The notes under the pieces: generated by a model
Databases searched by the model: none
Told to the model about the DNA's origin: nothing
What the model saw: the letters and a program-made list of their open reading frames with translations, nothing else
Made by a program: the position numbers and the translations under genes
Assembly: GCA_016214855.1 (NCBI GenBank)
Contig: JACRMT010000002.1
Span: 149,826 to 213,825, forward strand
DNA length: 64,000 bases
Direction of reading: 5' to 3'
Origin: Nitrospirota bacterium
GTDB taxonomy: Bacteria > Nitrospirota > Thermodesulfovibrionia > Thermodesulfovibrionales > UBA6898
Shown here: positions 7,154-14,765 of the stretch, one piece after another
Numbering within the stretch: position 1 is the stretch's first letter
How the letters are laid out: the number at the start of each line of letters is the position of its first letter

Positions 7154-9394
7154 CTATTTATAGTCCATCCTTATCACGCCGTCCCATTCCCCCTCCGGCG
7201 GATTGTTAAGATACCGGCTGCAGAGGTCGAGATAGAAGCGCGCAGGGCCGTCTTCGCCGAATGCTTTACGGCATGCTGAAAATCCCCTTTGTGCCTCTTT
7301 CCATGAGCCCTGCCTGAAGAGTGAGAGGGCTTCGGAAAATGCGCTGCAGGCCAGCCCGGTATGTGCCTCTGCGTTTTCTTTTCTGCAGATCAGTTCATAA
7401 ACCTTCATGGGACTGGCCTTCCCTTTCACCAGGAAAGTCCCGATCTCCCTGATCACAAATCCCTCGAGATGCTCAGCCACACTTTCAGAGATCAGGATTC
7501 GCGTGGCAAGCAGTTTATTCAATCCGTCGAGCCTTGTCGTAGCGTTCACGATGTCGCCCACAGGCCGGTACTCAAAGTGGTCGGCAGCACCCACGTTGCC
7601 GAGCATGATCTGGCCTGCATGGACACCAATCCGCGTCGGCAACTGGTACGATCCGGCAACCCTGTCCTCAAAGGAAAGCATCTGCCTGCTGATCTCAAGC
7701 GCTGCACTGCAGGCACTGCTGAGGCGTTTTTTATCAGTCTCTGTGCCAAGCCAGAGCGCAAGCACCGAATCGCCCACCACATTCGAAATGGTACCTCCAT
7801 GTTCCTTGATCGGACTAAAGACCATCTCATAGTACTGGTTCATATGCCGGCCGAGCTTCTGGCTGTCCATGGTCTCTGCAAGCGATGTATATCCCTCGGC
7901 ATCAGTATAGAGGCAGACGCCCTGGACAGCCTTGCTGTCTGTCCTGAGCCCGGTCATGTTCTTCGCGAGTCTGTCCACCACGTCTCCCGGAAGGTAGTAA
8001 CCAAAGGCATTGCGGATGTTCTTCCGCTCTCTGTTGGCGTCGGCATATTTCCAGAGCAGAGCTCCCACAAAAGCAAAGGTCGGCTGGATAAACGCAGGAA
8101 CAAGGACCGGATACCAGACCCCTGATGTCTTGAACAGGGAAAACGCAAAAAACAGGTACAATATTGCCGAGAAGATTGCTACTACACCCGAGGCAATGGG
8201 AGAAAGCGTTTTGCAGACAGCTCCCATGACAAATCCCCAGCAGAACATGACCGTGAGATACAAACCGAAGCTGAGCGGCTTCACCGGCATGTCTTCGATC
8301 AGATTGGCAAATTCGGTCGCAGCCAGCTCTATGCCGCTGATGTCACGGCCGTCCTCCTGGGAAAAGACCGTAAAGAATGTATCTTTCTGCTCAGGCTGGT
8401 ACAGTTCGGAGAAGCCGACAAAGACCATTTTCCCTTTGAGGTCCGGTGCGGTCTCAAGGCCGGTCTTTCCGGTGCCGAGCATGTGATCATAGGGGATTGT
8501 CTGAACTGAGCCTGGCGGGCCGTAGAAGTTTAAATATTTTCTGGCATCACCCGAATACATGCCGATCAGTGACCTGAGACGCTGCAATTTCGTGCCGCCA
8601 TGCCTTCCCTCGTCAAGAAGCCTCAGCATTTTTGTCTCCAGATCAGGGTCTTTTTCGAAGGCTGTGCGTATCTCCTGAATAGCGTAAACCATTGCACCGC
8701 GCTTCATGACTGACAGCTTGTCCCCGGGAAGATCTTTCGGAATGGCAGTGCCGGTCTGTCTCAGCATTGCAAGAAAGTCTTCATACGCGTCTATGGCAAA
8801 AAGCTGAAACGAGACTATCGGGAGTGTCGGGGCATCACCGGCGCTGGTCTTGAACATCCAGTTCCTGATTACGCTTAATGCCACCTTCGGCATCGGGAAC
8901 GGGGCCAATGCAAACGCTTTTTTCTCGAGGGCTGAGACGGGCGAGACAAGCCGTTCCGTATATAATCCGCTGCCGTCAGGTGCATCTGAGCGCTCAGCAA
9001 GAAGTCTCTGGCAGAGGATAACCCTTCCTGATCTCTGTATGGCGTCGGCGAAGATCAGGTCATCCCTTCCTGATCTCGGCTCCTCAAAAAAAATATCAAA
9101 GGCAATACCGGAAGCGCCGGAAGCCATTATCCTGTCGATCAGCTCTGCATGAAGAGCACGCGGCCATTTTCTGGGATCATTTTTCAGGCCGAGCTCATCC
9201 GAAGACCGTTTATCTATGCTGACAACCACAACCTCGGATGGTACAGGCCTGCTCCCTCTGAGTCTGAACAGAAGGGAAAGGCCTGTGCCCTCTTCAAGGC
9301 TTACACCGAAAGGGAGTATCCCTATGATGAGTCCTGCAAGGGCAGTGACCAGACCGAGGATGATAGATTTAGTCGTCCGGGACAGCGTAAGCAC
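7154..9394 (-). CDS. CHASE2-domain adenylate/guanylate cyclase
   Basis: 746 residues. One N-terminal membrane helix (residues 10-30) leads into a periplasmic CHASE2 sensor (about 40-350; VVVVSIDKRSSDELG, GIAFDIFF). Three closely spaced helices (about 365-440) and a class III nucleotide cyclase domain (about 490-640) follow. The two metal-binding aspartates are visible in LYTDAEGYTSL (near 497) and NVVGDSVLALW (near 541), and GVHAGQIMLGNVG and VNATTRLDGLN carry the transition-state residues. A tail of about 80 residues follows. It probably makes cAMP in response to an envelope signal. The GTG at 9394 lies only one base after AGGAGG, so the real start may be a few codons downstream. Confidence 0.85.
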   Translation of the reverse strand: MLTLSRTTKSIILGLVTALAGLIIGILPFGVSLEEGTGLSLLFRLRGSRPVPSEVVVVSIDKRSSDELGLKNDPRKWPRALHAELIDRIMASGASGIAFDIFFEEPRSGRDDLIFADAIQRSGRVILCQRLLAERSDAPDGSGLYTERLVSPVSALEKKAFALAPFPMPKVALSVIRNWMFKTSAGDAPTLPIVSFQLFAIDAYEDFLAMLRQTGTAIPKDLPGDKLSVMKRGAMVYAIQEIRTAFEKDPDLETKMLRLLDEGRHGGTKLQRLRSLIGMYSGDARKYLNFYGPPGSVQTIPYDHMLGTGKTGLETAPDLKGKMVFVGFSELYQPEQKDTFFTVFSQEDGRDISGIELAATEFANLIEDMPVKPLSFGLYLTVMFCWGFVMGAVCKTLSPIASGVVAIFSAILYLFFAFSLFKTSGVWYPVLVPAFIQPTFAFVGALLWKYADANRERKNIRNAFGYYLPGDVVDRLAKNMTGLRTDSKAVQGVCLYTDAEGYTSLAETMDSQKLGRHMNQYYEMVFSPIKEHGGTISNVVGDSVLALWLGTETDKKRLSSACSAALEISRQMLSFEDRVAGSYQLPTRIGVHAGQIMLGNVGAADHFEYRPVGDIVNATTRLDGLNKLLATRILISESVAEHLEGFVIREIGTFLVKGKASPMKVYELICRKENAEAHTGLACSAFSEALSLFRQGSWKEAQRGFSACRKAFGEDGPARFYLDLCSRYLNNPPEGEWDGVIRMDYK

Positions 9395-9543
9395 CCCTCC
9401 TGTTTTTCCGGCGCTGATCGTTCATGAGAACTTTCAGGGCCGCTGCCACTGTTGTGGTCTATGCCCTATGTACTATCACAAAATGAGCAGGAAGTCTAAG
9501 GATTTATAAGATCTGCCTGAACCGTGATTATTTTATGCTCTGC

Positions 9544-9867
9544 TTATTCAAAACAGTCCATCGACCGCATCTTATGGATCTCGGCCTTCTTTCGGTCGCA
9601 CCAGACATTGCCCAGCTGGAGCGCGCCGCCTGACGGCAGGGTTATCCTGGCCCGCCTGCAGTCGACGCAGTGATGGATCTTCATGCCCGGCATAGGCATA
9701 AAACAGTCCATCTGGCGGGGCTTTGCCATCTGGATCTTACGCTTGCCGCACCAGACCGTGCCTGGTGATGGCTTCTCGCCGGAAGGCTTGGTGTCATACC
9801 CGTATTTACAGATCCCGCAGGTGCTCGGCATGTATGGAGTATAAAAGGGATCTGAATGGCATATCAA
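9544..9867 (-). CDS. Cysteine-rich protein with two zinc-ribbon-like repeats
   Basis: 107 residues made of two tandem units. Unit 1 (residues ~17-56) runs CGIC...PSPGTVWCGKRK...RQMDCF; unit 2 (~67-106) runs CVDC...LQLGNVWCDRKK...RSMDCF. Each has CxxC, a WC about 20 residues on and an MDCF close, giving four cysteines per unit that could hold one zinc or an Fe-S cluster. No signal peptide is seen. I do not recognise a family. It lies between the cyclase and a cation-efflux gene on the same strand, with 18 bp to the latter's stop. A later ATG at 9831 is an alternative start. Confidence 0.65.
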   Translation of the reverse strand: MICHSDPFYTPYMPSTCGICKYGYDTKPSGEKPSPGTVWCGKRKIQMAKPRQMDCFMPMPGMKIHHCVDCRRARITLPSGGALQLGNVWCDRKKAEIHKMRSMDCFE

Positions 9868-9885
9868 GTTATACTGCTCAAAGGA

Positions 9886-10830
9886 TCAGGGAATGGGCAG
9901 GTCGTCTTTTTGCGCGGAACATTTTGCACGATCCAGGGGTATGTCGTCCCAGGAAACAGGATCATGTATTGATTCGAGGTGGGTAAATACCGTCACATTC
10001 GGCAAGGCATTACGGATATCATTTTCCATCTGCTCCAGAAGATCATGACCTTTATCGACCGACCATTCACCCGGCACAAGCACATGAAACGATACAAATT
10101 TTCGTGAGCCGGCCTGACGCGTACGCAGTGCATGGCACTGGATGTCCGTCCTGCAATGCCTGTCCAATATACCCTGCACCACGCTGAGGTCTTCGACGGG
10201 CAGTGACGCGTCCATCAGCCCGAATACCGATTCACGCACAATGCGAACCCCTGACCAGACGATATTACCGGCAACGATCAGCGCAACGAAGGGATCCAGT
10301 TGCTGCCATCCTGTTATGGCGACCAGACCGACGCCGATCAGAACACCGCCAGACGTCCAGACGTCGGTCAGCAGGTGCTGTGCGTTTGCCTTTAGAGTGA
10401 TAGAGTGGTAGCTTTTTGCAGCCTGTAGCAGTATGAGAGCCACAAACAGGTTGACGAGTGAGGCAGCAACAGAGACCACAAGTCCAAGCCCGATCTGTTC
10501 GAGGGGCTTCGGCGCGAAAAGCCGCTGTACTGCTGCTACGGCAATACTGATGGCCGCTATCAGGATAAGGGTGCCTTCAACGCCGCTCGAGAAATATTCG
10601 GCCTTGCTGTGACCGTATGCATGATCCTCATCAGCAGGCCGCGCAGCTATGGTGAGCATGGCAAGGGCCATGAGCGCTCCGGCCAGGTTGACCAGGGACT
10701 CCATCGCGTCCGACAGCAATCCTACTGAACCGGTCAGCAGGTATGCAGCGGTCTTCAGCGCCATGGTCAAGAGCGCAGCTGCTATCGACAGCCAGGCAAA
10801 CCGTGCAAGCGTCCCATGAGGCGCTGTCAT
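9886..10830 (-). CDS. Cation diffusion facilitator (CDF) metal transporter
   Basis: 314 residues, with six predicted membrane helices in the first ~210 and a C-terminal cytoplasmic metal-binding domain (about 215-300). The transmembrane metal site is visible as SDAMES in helix 2 and HLLTDVWTS (HxxxD) in helix 5. The C-terminal part carries a HVLVPG strand and the His/Glu-rich HLESIHDP end. CDF proteins exchange protons for Zn, Fe, Mn or Cd to export them from the cytoplasm. The specific metal cannot be read from sequence. A GGGGGG Shine-Dalgarno precedes the ATG. Confidence 0.85.
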   Translation of the reverse strand: MTAPHGTLARFAWLSIAAALLTMALKTAAYLLTGSVGLLSDAMESLVNLAGALMALAMLTIAARPADEDHAYGHSKAEYFSSGVEGTLILIAAISIAVAAVQRLFAPKPLEQIGLGLVVSVAASLVNLFVALILLQAAKSYHSITLKANAQHLLTDVWTSGGVLIGVGLVAITGWQQLDPFVALIVAGNIVWSGVRIVRESVFGLMDASLPVEDLSVVQGILDRHCRTDIQCHALRTRQAGSRKFVSFHVLVPGEWSVDKGHDLLEQMENDIRNALPNVTVFTHLESIHDPVSWDDIPLDRAKCSAQKDDLPIP

Positions 10831-11039
10831 AATTCCCCCCCTGATCTCATACCTGATACCTTACCGCAATTTCATGAATTAATAAATATGGTGCTGTTTG
10901 TACTCAAACCGTAACTTCGCTGCCGCCGTCTCTTCGATTCTCATCAGGAAACAGGTGAAAAGGATAAGTCCTGTTATAATAAGGCAGATAAAATAGCTGC
11001 AATGCTATGTTGTGATATTTCAGGCATAAGGCAATTAAC

Positions 11040-11687
11040 ATGAAGAAGTCCCGAAAAACAGAGGATGCTGAGATAAAACGCTTTCATTTTTCTGAAGACG
11101 AAGCACGGTTTGCATGGCTTCCCCTGCTCCTTGATGGATACGAGATCATCGACAGAGGTATTGATATTGCCATAAAACGGGAGAAGAGGAAAACACTGAG
11201 AAGGTCAGCCTGCAGGGAAGGGTGTGCAGTCTGCTGCGATTCGCAGGCTGATATCCCGTTGTATCCCCTTGAACTTGCCGGCATATACTGGTACGCGATC
11301 GAAAAGATAACGGGGCAGAGCAGGACTGTTCTTGCAGGGCAGCTTGCTGCTCATGCCGGCAAGCCGCCCTGCCCATTTCTCATGGATAATGTCTGTTCGA
11401 TCTATCCGGTGCGACCTGCAGCATGCCGGCAGTTCATCGTTTTCACAAGACCGTGCAGCCAGGGAGAAGATGCATACCATACCAGGAGAGAGGATGTCCT
11501 GACCCCTTTGCAGGATTTTGTTGACCGGGCTTTTTTTGTGATGCTTCCGTTTTATGGCATCACCAGGGAAGCCGATCGGATCCAGGCTGTCAAAAATAAA
11601 GTCCTCAACACTCGTGTCAGGAACCTTCTGGAATTCGACTGGAAGGCACTGGCCGGAAAGATGGAAGTGATCGACTTTCGTTCATGA
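11040..11687 (+). CDS. YkgJ-type cysteine cluster protein
   Basis: 215 residues. The eight-cysteine pattern of the YkgJ (UPF0153) family is visible: CREGCAVCC near residues 58-66, then CPFL, CSIYPVRPAACRQF (about 115-135) and a further Cys at TRPCS. The family is predicted to bind zinc or iron; its role is not established. It is followed 25 bp later by a response regulator on the same strand, with which it may be cotranscribed. A TATAAT at about 10974-10979 lies about 60 bp upstream of the ATG. Confidence 0.8.
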   Translation: MKKSRKTEDAEIKRFHFSEDEARFAWLPLLLDGYEIIDRGIDIAIKREKRKTLRRSACREGCAVCCDSQADIPLYPLELAGIYWYAIEKITGQSRTVLAGQLAAHAGKPPCPFLMDNVCSIYPVRPAACRQFIVFTRPCSQGEDAYHTRREDVLTPLQDFVDRAFFVMLPFYGITREADRIQAVKNKVLNTRVRNLLEFDWKALAGKMEVIDFRS

Positions 11688-11721
11688 CAGAATCTGTTGT
11701 TCGCAGGGTATAATGGAAGTT

Positions 11722-12420
11722 ATGCAGACGATATTTATTGTTGAGGACGACCGGAAGATCGCAAAAGTGGTGAAGGTCTATCTCGAAGAGGCAGGCTTCA
11801 GGGTCCTTCACTTTGAGAAGGGCAAGGATGCGGTTGCAGCCCTCCTGACGCAGAAACCCCTGCTGGTCATCCTTGACCTCATGCTCCCTGATACCACCGG
11901 TGAGGAGGTCTGTCAGGAGATCAAGGAAAGCGGCGATATCCCGATCATCATGCTCACGGCCAAGTCTTCTGAAGAGGAGCGCGTTGCCGGCTTTGCGCTT
12001 GGTGCGGACGATTACGTGGTAAAGCCTTTCAGTCCGCGGGAGCTGGTGTACCGCGTTAAGGCGCTGCTGAAAAGGGCTCAGAAGGAAGACCTCAGTTCAG
12101 CTGAACCGATGAGTTTTAATCATGGCAGCCTTATGATCGACGGCCACAGCTATGCAGTGAAAAAACATGGCGAGGTGGTTGATATCACGCCGACCGAATT
12201 CAAGGTCCTCTTCAGTCTGGCATCAGCGCCGGGCAAGGTCTTTACCCGCGAGGAGCTTGTTGACAAGGCGCTCGGGTACCAGTTCGAAGGTTACGAGCGG
12301 AGCATAGATGCCCATATCAAGAATATCAGACACAAGATCGAGGATGACCCCAAAAACCCTGCCATCATCCTTACCATCTACGGCGTGGGCTATCGCTTTT
12401 CGATCAAAAAAGATGTATAG
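11722..12420 (+). CDS. OmpR/PhoB-family response regulator
   Basis: About 232 residues. The receiver domain (1-118) shows the acidic pocket VEDD, phosphoacceptor Asp in VILDLMLPD, Thr in MLTAKS and Lys in DYVVKPFSP. A winged-helix DNA-binding domain follows (about 135-230; TPTEFKVLFSLAS, RSIDAHIKNIRHK, YGVGYRF). I choose the ATG at 11722 because GGAAG lies just before it; an in-frame ATG at 11713 adds three residues. Its stop overlaps the partner kinase start by 8 bp. It probably controls the cytochrome gene downstream, where tandem 10-bp direct repeats are found. Confidence 0.88.
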   Translation: MQTIFIVEDDRKIAKVVKVYLEEAGFRVLHFEKGKDAVAALLTQKPLLVILDLMLPDTTGEEVCQEIKESGDIPIIMLTAKSSEEERVAGFALGADDYVVKPFSPRELVYRVKALLKRAQKEDLSSAEPMSFNHGSLMIDGHSYAVKKHGEVVDITPTEFKVLFSLASAPGKVFTREELVDKALGYQFEGYERSIDAHIKNIRHKIEDDPKNPAIILTIYGVGYRFSIKKDV

Positions 12421-13768
12421 ACAACTCTGGTTCCGGGTATTCCTTATTCTCATTTCGGTTTCTGCGATCGCCCTTTCCTCTGCCCTTGTCCTTCGGGAGC
12501 TTATGGTGAGGGACTTCAGGGGGTATCTCGAGGGAGAGGTCGAGGACAGGGCTTCATGGATCACGACCTCGCTCGAAAGCACCTTCGAAAAATACAGCGT
12601 ATGGCCAAACCCGGAGATCGTCGAGAATACGGTCTGGGCGCTTATGTTAGGCTTTGAAATGAAACTGTATGATGCAGACGGCTCCTTTGTGATCGATACG
12701 GACAGCGCGGTCAATATTCTTTCTCCGTATGTGAAAAAGCGGATCGTTGCGATCTCGAGCCTCAGGTATAAGGATGAAGCGGGCAGATTCCAGCCCTATG
12801 CACTTTTTCTCTCCGGCAGGGAGATCGGCAGGGTGGAGCTCAGATTTCTGCGCAGCCAGAAGGAGCTCTTCTTTGTCAAACGCTCCAACAGGCTGCTTAT
12901 CTTCTCGCTTCTCGGCATGGGCGGCACGGCAGTGTTTCTGAGCGTCATTTTCTCAAAGAGGCTCACCACCCCGGTGGAGCAGCTTACCCGGGCAGTTGCT
13001 GATGTTGCGGAGGGTAATCTCGCCAGCAGGGTCGCAGCATCAGGCATTGATGAGATCAACAGACTCTCTGAGGCATTCAATAAAATGGCCCATGCTCTTG
13101 AGGTCCAGGAATCGCTCAGGAAGAAGATGACGTCAAATATTGCTCATGAACTCAGGACGCCGGTGAGTGCCATACGGGGTGAACTTGAAGGAATGATGGA
13201 CGGACTGATACCGCTTGACCAGGAGCATATCCAGTCGCTCCATGCAGAGATAGGGAGATTCAAGGCGATCATCGAAGGCCTCGAAGAGCTGTCGTCTGCA
13301 GAAGCGAGCAGCCTCAGTCTTGAAAAGCAGGCGGTCAGTCTCGATACCTTCCTTCGGAACATTATCGAGCGGTACCGCAAGATGTTCAGCGACCAGGGTG
13401 TGGGCCTGGCGCTTGACTGCAGACAGGCCATCACGCTGCAGGCAGACCCTGACCGGCTGAGCCAGGTGGTGATCAATCTCCTGAGCAACGCGCTCAAGGC
13501 AACTGCCGGAGGAGGCAAGGTCGAGGTAAAGGCCATGGGAGAGGGAAAAGCTGTCATCATAGAGGTCTCGGACACCGGTGAGGGGATAAGAAAAGAGGAC
13601 CTGCCGTTTATCTTCGAACGGTTCTACAAGGCGAGCAGGGGCGGTCTCGGACTTGGGCTTGCCATAGCAAAGGAACTGGTCCTTGCCCATGAAGGAACGA
13701 TTGCTGCAGCGAGCGAATACGGCAAAGGGACAACATTCACCATATCGCTGCCAAACAGGCCTGCCTGA
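12413..13768 (+). CDS. Membrane sensor histidine kinase with HAMP domain
   Basis: 451 residues beginning MYRQLWFRVFLILIS. Two membrane helices (about 7-30 and 160-182) bracket a ~130-residue periplasmic sensor. HAMP (about 184-236), HisKA with SNIAHELRTPVSAI (His near 247) and HATPase_c with NLLSNALKA, DTGEGI and [12 protein letters not shown] follow. The ATG at 12413 sits inside the stop region of the response regulator gene, so the two form a coupled two-component pair of BaeS/PhoR type. The HATPase F-box to G2 spacer is short (FYKASRGGLGLG). Confidence 0.88.
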   Translation: MYRQLWFRVFLILISVSAIALSSALVLRELMVRDFRGYLEGEVEDRASWITTSLESTFEKYSVWPNPEIVENTVWALMLGFEMKLYDADGSFVIDTDSAVNILSPYVKKRIVAISSLRYKDEAGRFQPYALFLSGREIGRVELRFLRSQKELFFVKRSNRLLIFSLLGMGGTAVFLSVIFSKRLTTPVEQLTRAVADVAEGNLASRVAASGIDEINRLSEAFNKMAHALEVQESLRKKMTSNIAHELRTPVSAIRGELEGMMDGLIPLDQEHIQSLHAEIGRFKAIIEGLEELSSAEASSLSLEKQAVSLDTFLRNIIERYRKMFSDQGVGLALDCRQAITLQADPDRLSQVVINLLSNALKATAGGGKVEVKAMGEGKAVIIEVSDTGEGIRKEDLPFIFERFYKASRGGLGLGLAIAKELVLAHEGTIAAASEYGKGTTFTISLPNRPA

Positions 13769-13770
13769 GT

Positions 13771-13790
13771 TCCTTCACAATCCTTCACAA
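13771..13790. promoter_or_regulatory. Tandem 10-bp direct repeats (possible response-regulator box)
   Basis: TCCTTCACAA occurs twice back to back, followed by T, directly after the kinase stop codon. Two head-to-tail half-sites one helical turn apart is the layout used by OmpR/PhoB-family regulators. A -10-like TATAGT lies at 13826-13831 and a short palindrome TTGGTTTCAACCAA at about 13853-13866. The target would be the cytochrome gene starting at 13893. Confidence 0.5.
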
Positions 13791-13892
13791 TGCGTTCGTT
13801 GCTGATTCATAATTAAGTGGTATGGTATAGTCAATAGCAAATAAAGGCATGGTTGGTTTCAACCAAATATTTCACAAGGAGGATTCAAGAAG

Positions 13893-14210
13893 ATGAAGAA
13901 GACCGTATTGGCAGTAGTAGTTTTGGTGATCGTGGCATTTGTGGGAAGTGCACTCGCAGTGCCTCCGGGCAAGACCATTGATTACGCAGGCGGCAGCGCA
14001 GGCAAGGTTGTGTTCGACGGCAAGACCCATGCTGACAAGGGCCTTAAGTGCAATGACTGCCATACCAAGATCTTTCAGATGAAGAAGGGTACGGCAAAGA
14101 TCACCATGGCAGAGATGAATGCAGCAAAGTTCTGCGGCGAGTGCCATAACGGAACCAAGGCATTCAAATCAAGCGATGCAGCAAACTGCGCAAAGTGCCA
14201 TAAGAAGTAA
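13893..14210 (+). CDS. Periplasmic triheme c-type cytochrome (c7-like)
   Basis: 105 residues. The signal peptide (MKKTVLAVVVLVIVAFVG, cut after SALA) is followed by a short domain with exactly three CxxCH heme motifs: CNDCH, CGECH and CAKCH, the last at the C-terminus. Additional histidines (KTHADKG near residue 48) can serve as distal ligands. Size and heme count match the cytochrome c7 branch of the class III (c3) family, which carry electrons in the periplasm of sulfate- and metal-reducing bacteria. AAGGAGG precedes the ATG, and a strong terminator follows at 14240-14273, so it is monocistronic. The upstream two-component pair probably regulates it. Confidence 0.9.
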   Translation: MKKTVLAVVVLVIVAFVGSALAVPPGKTIDYAGGSAGKVVFDGKTHADKGLKCNDCHTKIFQMKKGTAKITMAEMNAAKFCGECHNGTKAFKSSDAANCAKCHKK

Positions 14211-14239
14211 CCTTTTAATATCCCAAATTTAGATCCGCA

Positions 14240-14273
14240 AAAGGGGGCTGATTTTATCAGTCCCCTTTTTTTG
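14240..14273 (+). terminator. Rho-independent terminator of cytochrome gene
   Basis: Stem AAGGGG-G-CTGAT / ATCAG-T-CCCCTT with loop TTT followed by a run of seven T. Confidence 0.9.
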
Positions 14274-14312
14274 CCAGAAAAGGTCTTTACCTGAACAGGT
14301 GACGGCTCTATA

Positions 14313-14651
14313 ATGGTATCTATGACCGCAACGTGTAAGCAGCGATGTCTGATCGTTATCGCCGCCGTGTTAACTGTTCTTGTTTCTGAGCTGGGCATCA
14401 GCCCCCTATCCATATTTGCCGGCAGAGCTTTGGCTGCTGATCAGTCTGGCTTTGGAGAGAAAAAGGTTGTAACAACGGCAGAGGGCGCCCTTAAGACCCT
14501 GAAAAAGCATTTTGGGAAAAAAGATGTTGTGATCGGCGATATCGCAGAGAAAGAACTTTACTTTGAGGCAGAAATAAAGGATAGAAAAAACATGGTTATC
14601 GATAAGGTGATCGTTGACAAACGTACCGGCAGAGTTCGTTCGATCTACTGA
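14313..14651 (+). CDS. Small exported PepSY-like protein
   Basis: 112 residues. The N-terminal hydrophobic segment (about 11-42) ends in RALAAD, a likely signal-peptidase site. The mature part (about 65 residues) has one alpha helix (AEGALKTLKKHF) then strands ending DKVIVDKRTGRVRSIY. This helix plus beta-hairpin ending resembles a single PepSY unit, a fold found in peptidase inhibitors and small periplasmic proteins. There is no strong Shine-Dalgarno; the ATG at 14322 is an alternative start. Function unknown. Confidence 0.6.
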   Translation: MVSMTATCKQRCLIVIAAVLTVLVSELGISPLSIFAGRALAADQSGFGEKKVVTTAEGALKTLKKHFGKKDVVIGDIAEKELYFEAEIKDRKNMVIDKVIVDKRTGRVRSIY

Positions 14652-14765
14652 CCTGACGCTGCCGGCCGTCTTGCGTTGGTTGTCGTGCTCCATTGATCTT
14701 TCCATGCACTTGTCTCCGAATTGGTGTCTGCCGATAAGAACGACTTGTGCTATAATGCAGACCAG

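Noticed and set aside
7361..8125. 254-codon plus-strand frame opposite the cyclase gene
   Set aside because: It overlaps the conserved cyclase coding sequence on the other strand and has no protein family features.
9425..9543. Cys-rich frame near the cyclase start on the plus strand
   Set aside because: No start or ribosome site, and it is the antisense of the upstream leader; Cys content is by chance.
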